14,499 nucleotides of DNA. Origin: JBOHWJ01 sp050736615. Lineage in GTDB: Bacteria > Desulfobacterota > Binatia > Binatales > Binataceae. Shown here in pieces: positions 7,707 to 13,577 of the stretch (position 1 is the first letter of the stretch; every line of letters begins with the position of its first letter). Below the pieces are notes generated by a model. The model had not been told where the DNA came from. It saw nothing but the letters and a program-made list of their open reading frames with translations, and did no database searches. Both the position numbers and the translations under genes were made by a program. Location of the stretch: contig JBOHWL010000080.1 of assembly GCA_050736615.1 (NCBI GenBank), positions 1 through 14,499 on the forward strand, given 5' to 3'.

Positions 7707-7892
7707 TTAGCGCCACCATTCCTCTTCCAGGATCGGAAAAATTTCGTCGCCGCGGAATATATAGTCCCATACTTGCGCGATGGTCTTGCCCTTGAGCGTA
7801 TCGAGGCGTTTCGCCACCGGCGCCATTTTCACCACACGGGGGCTTTTGGGCCATACCACTTCGTACTCGCCGCGATTACTCTGTGCGCTCAT
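7707..7892 (-). CDS. Small UGSC-family-like protein, probably C-terminally truncated
   Basis: A 61-residue product from the ATG at 7892, which has a good ribosome site (GGAG, 8 bases upstream). The frame continues upstream to 7994, but that part looks non-coding. The motif VVWPKSP, then APVAKRLDTLKGKTIAQVWDYIFRGDEIFPILEEE resembles the N-terminal third of the UGSC-type (seleno)protein family, whose members start with a similar 'P-APRL-TL-GK' block and continue for 100 or more residues. Here the frame ends WWR-stop right where the convergent MauE-like gene begins. It is probably a truncated gene, though a genuine stand-alone small protein is possible. Likely the last gene of the minus-strand cluster with the two genes at 8011-9385. 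Confidence 0.55.
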   Translation of the reverse strand: MSAQSNRGEYEVVWPKSPRVVKMAPVAKRLDTLKGKTIAQVWDYIFRGDEIFPILEEEWWR

Positions 7893-8010
7893 CACCTGCT
7901 CTCCGACAAGTTCTTTGAAGGACTGTTGATTTTCACAGCTTGCATCCTCTCTTCTTCCCCGGAAAAACGTCATGGGAGAAGGCCGAAGAGGCAAGCTGCC
8001 GCATCCCGAA

Positions 8011-8385
8011 TCAGGATTTCGGTTCGGTTACCTCGCGAAAAGTTCTGATCGCTTCGACCGCGGTTGGCACGCCGCTGTATTGCGAAAGATGAATAATCAA
8101 TTCCTTGATTTCCTCGGGCTTGATCCCGAGGTTGAGCGCGCCGCGCATATGCACCTTGAGTTCCGGCGCGCGTCCAAGCGCCATCAGCGCCGCCATCGTG
8201 ATGAACGAGCGGGTTTTGGTAGGCAAGCCGGGACGTGTCCAGATGCCGCCGAACAGTTGCTCGTTGAGAAAATTGGCGAACCCTTCATCGAAACCTTTGA
8301 GGTATTCGTGACCGCCTTTGGCGGCTTTTTCGCCGAAAAGCTGGGTGCGTAAGTCGAGGCCTTTTTTCGCTAGATCGTCCGCCAT
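8011..8385 (-). CDS. Carboxymuconolactone decarboxylase (CMD) family protein
   Basis: A 124-residue protein of the CMD/AhpD-fold family, resembling 4-carboxymuconolactone decarboxylases of the protocatechuate pathway. The ATG at 8385 follows AAGGAG with 8-base spacing, an excellent ribosome site. Family features: LFGGIWTRPGLPTKTRSFITMAALMALG, then ELKVHMRGALNLGIKPEEIKELIIHLSQYSGVPTAVEA. It has no cysteine, so it lacks the CxxC of peroxidase-type AhpD members and is not an alkylhydroperoxidase. His in KVHMRGAL is the position normally important in decarboxylases. The true substrate is unknown. It is probably co-transcribed with the upstream dehydrogenase (97 bases away) and the downstream 61-aa gene. 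Confidence 0.88.
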   Translation of the reverse strand: MADDLAKKGLDLRTQLFGEKAAKGGHEYLKGFDEGFANFLNEQLFGGIWTRPGLPTKTRSFITMAALMALGRAPELKVHMRGALNLGIKPEEIKELIIHLSQYSGVPTAVEAIRTFREVTEPKS

Positions 8386-8402
8386 TGGAACAGCTCCTTT
8401 GA

Positions 8403-8426
8403 TGATAATGACTATGAAAGTGACTA
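8403..8426 (-). repeat. Tandem 12-base direct repeat upstream of the CMD gene
   Basis: On the minus strand TAGTCACTTTCA is followed directly by TAGTCATTATCA, matching at 10 of 12 positions. The pair ends just before the ribosome site of the gene starting at 8385. It could be a regulator-binding site in the short leader, or chance in an AT-rich spacer. Confidence 0.35.
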
Positions 8427-8482
8427 TTTATTATGATCGACCATTGAATTTGCGCGCCTTTGCCCGAACGCCTATCAGCTCT

Positions 8483-9385
8483 CTATTTGACGGTGCCGCG
8501 CACTTTTACCTGGGCGTGCTCTTCCTGCAGCATAAAGGCGGCGGAAGAATCCTTTTCACCCCAACCCAAGGCGAGCGCCTCGAGCAGGGTCTGCTCGACC
8601 ATGCTAGCCAATGGCATCGGCACGTTGTTCTCGCGCCCGACTTCGGTTGCCAGGCCAAGGTCCTTGCGCGCCAGCCTAAGGGCAAAGCTGGCGCGGTCGT
8701 AATTGCCGCGAAAAACCATCCGCGGCACCATCGCCTTGAGCAGCATGCCCTGACCATAGGCGCCGTTGGAAACCGCTGTGAGCAGCGCTTCGGGCGAAAC
8801 CCCCGCCTTGACCCCCATGGTGAAAGCTTCCGCCAGCACCTGCGTGCTGCAGATGGCGATCATATTGTGGACCAGCTTGGCCACAGTGCCCGCGCCGATA
8901 GCGCCGATATACGTGACTTTATCGCCGATGCCGTCGAAGGCGGGCTTGACGCGATTAAAGATAGCCTGGTCACCCCCCACCATCACGGCGAGTGTGGCGT
9001 TGCGCGCGCCGAGCACGCCGCCGCTGACCGGCGCATCGAGCATCGCGACGCCCTTTTCCTTGAAAATCCCGTGAAGCCGGCGGACCACGGTGGGCGAATT
9101 GGTCGAGAGGTCGGCATAAATCGCGCTTTTGTCCATCCCTTCGAGCAGACCATTGGAGCCGAGCGCGACCGCTTCGACCTCCTTGGGACCCGGGAGCGAG
9201 GTCAGCACCAGCTCGCTTTTTTGCGCCACTTGAGCGGGCGTATCCGCCCACCCGGCGCCACCCGACAGGTGCGGCCCAGCGACTTCGCGGCGCACGTCGT
9301 TAACTGTCAGCTTATGACCCGCCTTTATCAAGTTGAGCGCCATCGGCCCGCCCATATTGCCCAGTCCGATAAATCCGATTCGCAT
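8483..9385 (-). CDS. NAD(P)-dependent beta-hydroxyacid dehydrogenase (3-hydroxyisobutyrate dehydrogenase family)
   Basis: A cytosolic oxidoreductase of 300 residues. The ATG at 9385 is fixed by AGGAGG six bases upstream; the frame is open farther upstream, but that part is repeat-derived. Visible motifs are the Rossmann loop GLGNMG (7-12), substrate-binding DAPVSGG (117-123), GAGTVAKLVHN with the presumed catalytic Lys 170, and KDLGLA (241-246). Acidic D30 at the end of the second strand favours NAD over NADP, an inference. Family members oxidise 3-hydroxyisobutyrate, tartronate semialdehyde or gamma-hydroxybutyrate; the substrate here is not determined. The CMD-family gene follows on the same strand. 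Confidence 0.93.
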   Translation of the reverse strand: MRIGFIGLGNMGGPMALNLIKAGHKLTVNDVRREVAGPHLSGGAGWADTPAQVAQKSELVLTSLPGPKEVEAVALGSNGLLEGMDKSAIYADLSTNSPTVVRRLHGIFKEKGVAMLDAPVSGGVLGARNATLAVMVGGDQAIFNRVKPAFDGIGDKVTYIGAIGAGTVAKLVHNMIAICSTQVLAEAFTMGVKAGVSPEALLTAVSNGAYGQGMLLKAMVPRMVFRGNYDRASFALRLARKDLGLATEVGRENNVPMPLASMVEQTLLEALALGWGEKDSSAAFMLQEEHAQVKVRGTVK

Positions 9386-9466
9386 AAACGACCTCCTGAT
9401 CATCTGGCGCCGCGCACCACGCCGCGCCCGTTGCGCAAGGTGCGAATGATCGATTCGAAGAGCATC

Positions 9467-9570
9467 TGAACGCACTCGCGGACTCGTTTTCTGAACGCAA
9501 CACACAGGCTCACCTGCGCGCTGCGCTGGCCTGCTCGCTGCGCCGTGCGACGCGGCTTCGCGGGTGAGCC
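9467..9570. repeat. Second copy of the CTCGCGGACTCG-type intergenic repeat
   Basis: ACTCGCGGACTCGTT (9474-9488) is identical to 999-1013, and the bases before it (TGAACGCACTCGCGG) resemble 963-977. The flanking part TGCTCGCTGCGCC resembles TGCTCGCTCCGCC near 1042-1055. A perfect 8-bp inverted pair, GGCTCACC (9507-9514) and GGTGAGCC (9563-9570), closes the right part as a long hairpin. No protein is recognisable. Confidence 0.55.
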
Positions 9571-9694
9571 GATGATTAAGCCCTGTTAAAGCACCGCCTT
9601 CCGATTCCCGCAAGGAAAATGCCGCGGCTGGACGCGGCAGATGCCGGTTGAGGTTTTGGAGCAGCCGCCTTCGCTGACCGCAAGGTCGGGACCG

Positions 9695-9720
9695 TTGACA
9701 ATGATTTGCGCTTGTATAAG
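9695..9720 (+). promoter_or_regulatory. Candidate promoter of the SAM-regulated sulfur operon
   Basis: A perfect -35 word TTGACA (9695-9700) lies close upstream of a -10-like TATAAG (9715-9720). The 14-base gap is shorter than the usual 16-18, so one of the two may be coincidental. Transcription from here would begin around 9727, a few bases before the riboswitch P1 stem at 9739, exactly where a start would be expected. Confidence 0.45.
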
Positions 9721-9738
9721 GCTTAATCAGAGATTGCG

Positions 9739-9847
9739 GCCTTATCCAGAGCGGCGGAGGGAAGTGGCCCGTAGATGCCGCAGCAACCGGCCCGAAAGGG
9801 TGCTGGTGCTAAGTCCCGCGGGATTTCTGAATCCCGAAAGATAAGGC
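9739..9847 (+). promoter_or_regulatory. SAM-I (S-box) riboswitch aptamer
   Basis: An S-adenosylmethionine-sensing leader RNA that in this class usually lowers expression when SAM is plentiful. P1 is 8 perfect pairs: GCCTTATC (9739-9746) with GATAAGGC (9840-9847). The S-box core is readable: CAGAG...GGAGGGA (kink-turn side), GGCCC, GCAACC (9783-9788), GGTGCTAAGTCCC (from 9805), and the closing GAAAGATAAG (9836-9845). P4 is CGGGATT (9819-9825) paired with AATCCCG (9830-9836) around TCTG. GAGGGAAGTGGCCC differs slightly from the common GAGGGACTGGCCC. It sits 92 bases before the first gene of the operon and is followed by a terminator. Confidence 0.95.
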
Positions 9848-9859
9848 GAGAGTTAACAC

Positions 9860-9891
9860 AACCCTCGTCCTTACCGGGAAGAGGGTTTTTT
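9860..9891 (+). terminator. Riboswitch-controlled intrinsic terminator
   Basis: AACCCTC (9860-9866) pairs perfectly with GAGGGTT (9881-9887), followed by a run of six T (9886-9891). An alternative pairing, AAGGCGAG (9843-9850) with CTCGTCCTT (9864-9872, one bulged T), overlaps both the 3' strand of aptamer P1 and the 5' strand of this hairpin, so it can serve as the antiterminator. This predicts termination when SAM is bound and read-through when SAM is scarce. Confidence 0.88.
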
Positions 9892-9938
9892 CTTACCCGC
9901 TCGGGAAAACCAGGCCGCCGGTTGAAGGAAACAGGCCA

Positions 9939-10631
9939 GTGGCGATACAAAGCGTGCTCATAGTCGGAGCTGGTGGGCTGGGAGTGCCAGCCGCAATCGC
10001 GCTGGCGCGCACCGGCAGGGTTAATTTTGTCCTGCTCGATCCCGACCGGGTGGAGCTGTCGAATTTGCCGCGCCAGGTGATCTTTACGGAAGCTGACATC
10101 GGCACGCCCAAAGTTTCGTCCGCCGCACGCCATCTGCGTCAGGCCTATCCCGGGCTCGCGGTGCGCGCGGTCGCGGATGAGCTTAACGCTGACAACGCGC
10201 GCCGAATGATTGCCGCATCCGCCTTCGTGATCGACGCGACTGACAATCCGGTTGCCAAGTTCCTGATCAACGATACTTGCGTCGCGCTGGGCCGGCCGTT
10301 TGTGTACGCCGGAGTGCTGGGTCTGATCGGACAGGTCATGACCGTGATCCCCGGGCGCTCGGCGTGCCTGCGATGCCTGTTCGAGGAACCGCCCGACGCC
10401 GACGAGGTTGCCAGTTGCCAACAAGCGGGAATCGTGGGTCCGGTGGCGGGCGCGATCGGCGAAATCGAAGCGGCCGAAGCCCGGCACATCTTGCGCGGCG
10501 AGCCGCCTGAACTGAGCGGAACGATGCTCACCTATAACGGCATCGGAGCGGAGCGGATTCGTCTGACCCCAGTGAGCGCTCGCGAGGGATGCGGATGTGG
10601 CGCGAGGCGCGAGTCCGCGCTTGCGCCTTAA
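9939..10631 (+). CDS. ThiF/MoeB/HesA-family E1-like adenylyltransferase lacking the N-terminal arm
   Basis: Predicted to adenylylate the C-terminal Gly of a ubiquitin-like sulfur carrier with ATP. Residues: nucleotide loop GAGGLG (10-15), D34/D36, N42, R45, K58 and D102 (ATDN), so the adenylation set is complete. C160 in ASCQQAGIVGPVAG lies where ThiF has its sulfur-handling Cys. Zinc site: C143-x-x-C146 and C218-x-C220. At 230 residues it is shorter than MoeB/ThiF (about 245-270) because it begins directly at the first strand (MAIQSVLIVGAGGLG). The usual N-terminal RYxRQ helix is absent, and the in-frame codons upstream do not encode it. The start is a GTG with AAGGA nine bases before it. 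First gene after the SAM riboswitch; its likely partner is the CysO-like carrier. Confidence 0.9.
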   Translation: MAIQSVLIVGAGGLGVPAAIALARTGRVNFVLLDPDRVELSNLPRQVIFTEADIGTPKVSSAARHLRQAYPGLAVRAVADELNADNARRMIAASAFVIDATDNPVAKFLINDTCVALGRPFVYAGVLGLIGQVMTVIPGRSACLRCLFEEPPDADEVASCQQAGIVGPVAGAIGEIEAAEARHILRGEPPELSGTMLTYNGIGAERIRLTPVSAREGCGCGARRESALAP

Positions 10632-10692
10632 CGACTATTTAATATGCGGATCAACGGCCGCCCGAGGCCGCTGGCCGGAGAGCGAGAACAAG

Positions 10693-11955
10693 ATGAGCTA
10701 CGTCACCAGCCTAAAATGCCGCGAATGCGGCCAGGAATACCCGCTCAGTCCGCTGCACGTATGCGAAACCTGCTTCGGACCGCTCGAAGTGATCTATGAC
10801 TATGTCCGCATCAGGGCCGCGATGTCGCGCGCCGGGGTCGAGGCGCGTCCGCATAATCTATGGCGTTACCGCGAACTTTTGCCGGTCGAAGGGGAACCCG
10901 ACATCGGTCCCAATTCGGGCTTTACGCCCTTGGTCAGAGCCGAACGGCTGGGCGCCGAGCTGGGTTTGAAAAAACTTTACATCAAGGATGACACCGTTAA
11001 CCATCCAACGCTGTCCTATAAGGACCGGGTGGTCGCGGTCGCGATCACCAAGGCGCGCGAGTTCGGCTTCAAGACGGTTTCATGCGCCTCGACCGGTAAT
11101 CTTGCCACGGCGGTGGCCGCGCACGCGGCGCGGGCGGGCCTTAATTGCGTAATCTTCATGCCCGAGGGTGTGGAAGCGGGTAAAATCGTGGGCTCGACGA
11201 TTTATGGCGCGCGCGTGATCACAATTCGCGGCAATTACGACGACGTCAACCGGCTGTGCAGCGAGATCGCGGACAAATACGGTTGGGCCTTCGTCAATAT
11301 CAACTTGCGGCCCTACTATACCGAGGGCGCCAAGACTTTTGGCTTTGAAGTAGCCGAGCAGCTTGGCTGGCGCTTGCCCCAGCATATCGTGGTGCCGACC
11401 GCCGGCGGCACGATCTTGCCCAAGGTCGCCAAGGCGTTCAAAGAGCTGAAGGAAGTGGGCTTATTGCGCGGCGGCGAATGCAAGGTGCATTGTGCGCAGG
11501 CGGCCGGTTCCGCGCCGGTCATCGCCGCCTTGCATAAGGGCACCGATCTGATTGAGCCAGTCAAGCCTCATACGATCGCCAAGTCGATCGCGATCGGTAA
11601 TCCGGCCGACGGCTTTTATGTGCTGCGCGCGGTGCGTGAATCGGGCGGATGGGGCGATTCGGCGTCCGACACCGAGATTATCGACGCGATCAAGCTGTTG
11701 GCGCGAACCGAAGGAATTTTCGCCGAACCGGCGGGCGGCACCACGCTCGCGGTGGCCATCAAGCTGGTGGCACAAAAGCGCATCGCCGCCGACGAGACCG
11801 TGGTAGTCTCAATCACGGGTAATGGCTATAAAACCTTGGAGGCGGTGGCCGGTGCGATCGTGGAGCCGTACATAATCGAGGCGCGGCTCAAGGAATTCGA
11901 CGCGCTGTTTGAGCGGCTTAACGGCACTCAGCGCGCTCTGGCCGGCGCCGCTTAG
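10693..11955 (+). CDS. thrC: Threonine synthase-like PLP enzyme (fold type II) with N-terminal zinc ribbon
   Basis: A 420-residue enzyme. C9-x-x-C12 and C24-x-x-C27 form a rubredoxin-like zinc ribbon. The PLP Lys is predicted at K110 in NHPTLSYKDR; the phosphate cradle is STGNLATA, and ITGNGYKTL lies near the C-terminus. Threonine synthase converts O-phosphohomoserine to threonine; cysteate synthase is a close paralogue acting on O-phosphoserine. The active-site block differs from the common NPTGSFKDRG. The ATG at 10693 fits the conserved MxxVTSLKCRECG start; GGAG lies 12 bases upstream. A GTG at 10597 is in frame but would overlap the previous gene and add low-complexity sequence. From memory, threonine synthase and MoaD-like genes are also adjacent in actinobacteria. 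The SAM riboswitch makes a sulfur amino acid role plausible but unproven. Confidence 0.85.
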   Translation: MSYVTSLKCRECGQEYPLSPLHVCETCFGPLEVIYDYVRIRAAMSRAGVEARPHNLWRYRELLPVEGEPDIGPNSGFTPLVRAERLGAELGLKKLYIKDDTVNHPTLSYKDRVVAVAITKAREFGFKTVSCASTGNLATAVAAHAARAGLNCVIFMPEGVEAGKIVGSTIYGARVITIRGNYDDVNRLCSEIADKYGWAFVNINLRPYYTEGAKTFGFEVAEQLGWRLPQHIVVPTAGGTILPKVAKAFKELKEVGLLRGGECKVHCAQAAGSAPVIAALHKGTDLIEPVKPHTIAKSIAIGNPADGFYVLRAVRESGGWGDSASDTEIIDAIKLLARTEGIFAEPAGGTTLAVAIKLVAQKRIAADETVVVSITGNGYKTLEAVAGAIVEPYIIEARLKEFDALFERLNGTQRALAGAA

Positions 11956-12007
11956 CCTGCGTAAGCCCAACGCCCATTTTTAACTTCGGGAGGTATAATC
12001 CAGCAAT

Positions 12008-12286
12008 ATGTCAGCCAAAGTTCGCGTTCCGACTCCACTACGCAGGTTCACCGCGGGCAGCGATGAAGTTCCGGCCGACGGCGATTCGATCCGTGCCGTC
12101 ATCGAGGATCTCGAACGGCGCCATCCCGGCATGCGCGAACGTTTGCTCGATGAGAAGGGCGATCTGCGCCGTTTTGTCAATATTTATCTCAACGGCGATG
12201 ACATTCGTTTTCTCAACCAGCTAAGCTCCAAGGTCAAGGATGGCGACGATATATCCATCGTCCCAGCGATTGCCGGCGGACGTTAG
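12008..12286 (+). CDS. cysO: CysO-like MoaD/ThiS-family sulfur carrier protein with Gly-Gly-Arg tail
   Basis: A 92-residue beta-grasp protein that should carry sulfur as a C-terminal thiocarboxylate. It closely resembles mycobacterial CysO: VRVPTPLRRFTAG, DSIRAVIEDLERRHPGMRERLLDEKG, LRRFVNIYLNGDDIRFLNQL, DGDDISIVPAIAGG. In mycobacteria CysO gives sulfur to CysM for cysteine synthesis. Here the protein does not end at Gly90-Gly91: an Arg92 precedes tandem stops TAG TGA. The Arg must probably be removed before adenylylation. An in-frame TAA at 11996 rules out an upstream start. The only ribosome-like site, GGGAGG (11988-11993), is 14 bases from the ATG; a TATAAT word (11994-11999) also lies there, but no -35 box is evident. 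Confidence 0.93.
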   Translation: MSAKVRVPTPLRRFTAGSDEVPADGDSIRAVIEDLERRHPGMRERLLDEKGDLRRFVNIYLNGDDIRFLNQLSSKVKDGDDISIVPAIAGGR

Positions 12287-13283
12287 TGAAGTCGTGCCGG
12301 TTGGGCGCGCGCACAGCGTGCTCGATCTGATCGGCAACACGCCGTTGCTGGAAATCACGCGGCTGACCGAGGGATTACTGCGCCCGGAAGTTAAAATTTA
12401 CGCCAAGCTCGAGGGCTTCAATCCGGGCGGTTCGGTCAAAGATCGGCCGGTGCGCAAAATGCTTGAAGTGGGGCTGGCGCGCGGCGAGCTGCGTCCGGGC
12501 AAGACCATCATCGATTCGACTTCGGGCAACACCGGTATCGCGTTGGCGATGGTAGGAGCGGCGCTGGGCTACAAGGTCGAAATCGTGATGCCGTCGAACG
12601 TCAGCCGCGAGCGCAAGAAAATTATCGAGGCGTTTGGCGCCAAACCCATCTATTCGGACCCGCTCCTGGGTTCCGACGGCGCGATCGTGTTGTGCCGCAA
12701 GATTATCAGCGCCGAGTCGGAACGCTTTTTCAAGCCCGATCAGTATAATAACGAGGCCAATCCATTAGCCCATTTCGAGCACACTGGCCCGGAAATCTGG
12801 CATCAGACCGGTGGCGCCATCACCCACTTTATCGCCGGCATCGGCACCGGTGGCACCATGATGGGAACCGGGCGCTATTTAAAATCCCGCAATCCGGCAG
12901 TCAGGATAATTGCGGTGGAACCGGACGATGCCATGCATGGACTCGAAGGCCTCAAGCATATGGCCACCTCAATCGTGCCAGGCATCTATCATGAACAAGA
13001 ACTGGACGGCAAAATGCAAATCAGTACCGAGGACGCTTATGAAATGGTCTACGCCCTCGGGCAGTACGAAGGAATCCTGGTCGGCCAGTCGTCGGGCGCC
13101 GCGATGGTGGCGGCGTTGAAGCTGGCGCGCACCCTCACACAGGGCTGCGTGGTCACGGTCTTCCCCGACTTTGGCGATAAGTATTTGTCCACCAATCTCT
13201 GGATCGGATGGCAGGAATGGCGCCGTGAGCGATTGCAGCGCCTGCTCCAAAAATGGAACGTATCCGCGAACGCTACTACCTGA
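12240..13283 (+). CDS. cysM: CysM-like cysteine synthase (PLP-dependent, sulfur-carrier type)
   Basis: A fold-type II PLP enzyme of the cysteine synthase family, 347 residues from the ATG at 12240. PLP Lys K67 (NPGGSVKDRP), substrate loop TSGNTG (94-99), PLP phosphate loop GTGGT (202-206). It resembles mycobacterial CysM, which combines O-phosphoserine with CysO thiocarboxylate. The block GLEGLKHM aligns with CysM's YALRNM, so K239 occupies the place of its substrate-phosphate Arg220 (my alignment from memory). The ATG has AAGG six bases upstream and overlaps the end of the carrier gene by 47 bases. A GTG at 12294 would avoid the overlap and removes 18 non-conserved residues. The following NIL gene overlaps its 3' end by 31 bases. 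Confidence 0.93.
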   Translation: MATIYPSSQRLPADVSEVVPVGRAHSVLDLIGNTPLLEITRLTEGLLRPEVKIYAKLEGFNPGGSVKDRPVRKMLEVGLARGELRPGKTIIDSTSGNTGIALAMVGAALGYKVEIVMPSNVSRERKKIIEAFGAKPIYSDPLLGSDGAIVLCRKIISAESERFFKPDQYNNEANPLAHFEHTGPEIWHQTGGAITHFIAGIGTGGTMMGTGRYLKSRNPAVRIIAVEPDDAMHGLEGLKHMATSIVPGIYHEQELDGKMQISTEDAYEMVYALGQYEGILVGQSSGAAMVAALKLARTLTQGCVVTVFPDFGDKYLSTNLWIGWQEWRRERLQRLLQKWNVSANATT

Positions 13284-13498
13284 GCTACCCGCGCGCTCTC
13301 ATCCGGGAGCCAATCCTCTATCAGCTCGTCAAGAAGTTCGACCTGGTGTTCAACATCCGCGGCGCCAGCGTATCGGAAGACATGGGTCTGGTCGCGGTTG
13401 AATTCGAGGGCGGCGGCGAACAGATCGAGCGCGCGATCAATTGGTTGCGGCAAACCGGCGTCACGGTCGAACCAATCGAAAAGAACGTTATCGAATAA
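13253..13498 (+). CDS. Stand-alone NIL-domain protein
   Basis: An 81-residue protein that is almost entirely one NIL domain: YYLSYPRALIREPILYQLVKKFDLVFNIRGASVSEDMGLVAVEFEGG, then QIERAINWLRQTGVTVEPIEKNVIE. NIL is the ferredoxin-like domain at the C-terminus of the methionine importer ATPase MetN, where it binds methionine and inhibits transport; it also accompanies proteins of homocysteine formation. The start overlaps the cysM-like gene by 31 bases, so translation is likely coupled. It could sense methionine or help a sulfur-transfer enzyme; the sequence alone does not decide. It has no cysteine, so it cannot itself carry sulfur on a thiol or bind an iron-sulfur cluster through Cys. Confidence 0.87.
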   Translation: MERIRERYYLSYPRALIREPILYQLVKKFDLVFNIRGASVSEDMGLVAVEFEGGGEQIERAINWLRQTGVTVEPIEKNVIE

Positions 13499-13577
13499 CC
13501 GCGGCGCCGCCGTTCAAGCCTCCGCGCGCACGGGAAAGACGCGCGGGCTCGAATCGAGCGCATGCGCATGGTTTCGC

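Larger units (their letters stand above)
9386..9738. other. Repeat-rich spacer between divergent genes
   Basis: This 353-base stretch separates the dehydrogenase from the SAM-regulated operon. It holds the repeat at 9467-9570, a perfect 7-bp hairpin TGCCGCG/CGCGGCA (9620-9639, loop GCTGGA), and the candidate promoter at 9695-9720. No coding region is supported. Confidence 0.6.

Noticed and set aside
8318..9469. Long plus-strand open frame (383 codons) opposite the dehydrogenase gene
   Set aside because: It is the antisense shadow of a clearly recognisable dehydrogenase; its His/Arg-rich translation matches no family.
9860..9938. In-frame upstream extension of the first E1 that could supply the missing N-terminal arm
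   Set aside because: The codons are open but lie in the riboswitch terminator and encode no RYxRQ motif.
10597..10692. GTG-initiated N-terminal extension of the threonine synthase-like gene
   Set aside because: Would overlap the E1 gene and add unconserved Arg-rich residues before the zinc ribbon.
11994..12007. TATAAT just before the sulfur carrier ATG as an internal promoter
   Set aside because: No plausible -35 box at 16-18 bases upstream; probably chance, noted in the gene entry.
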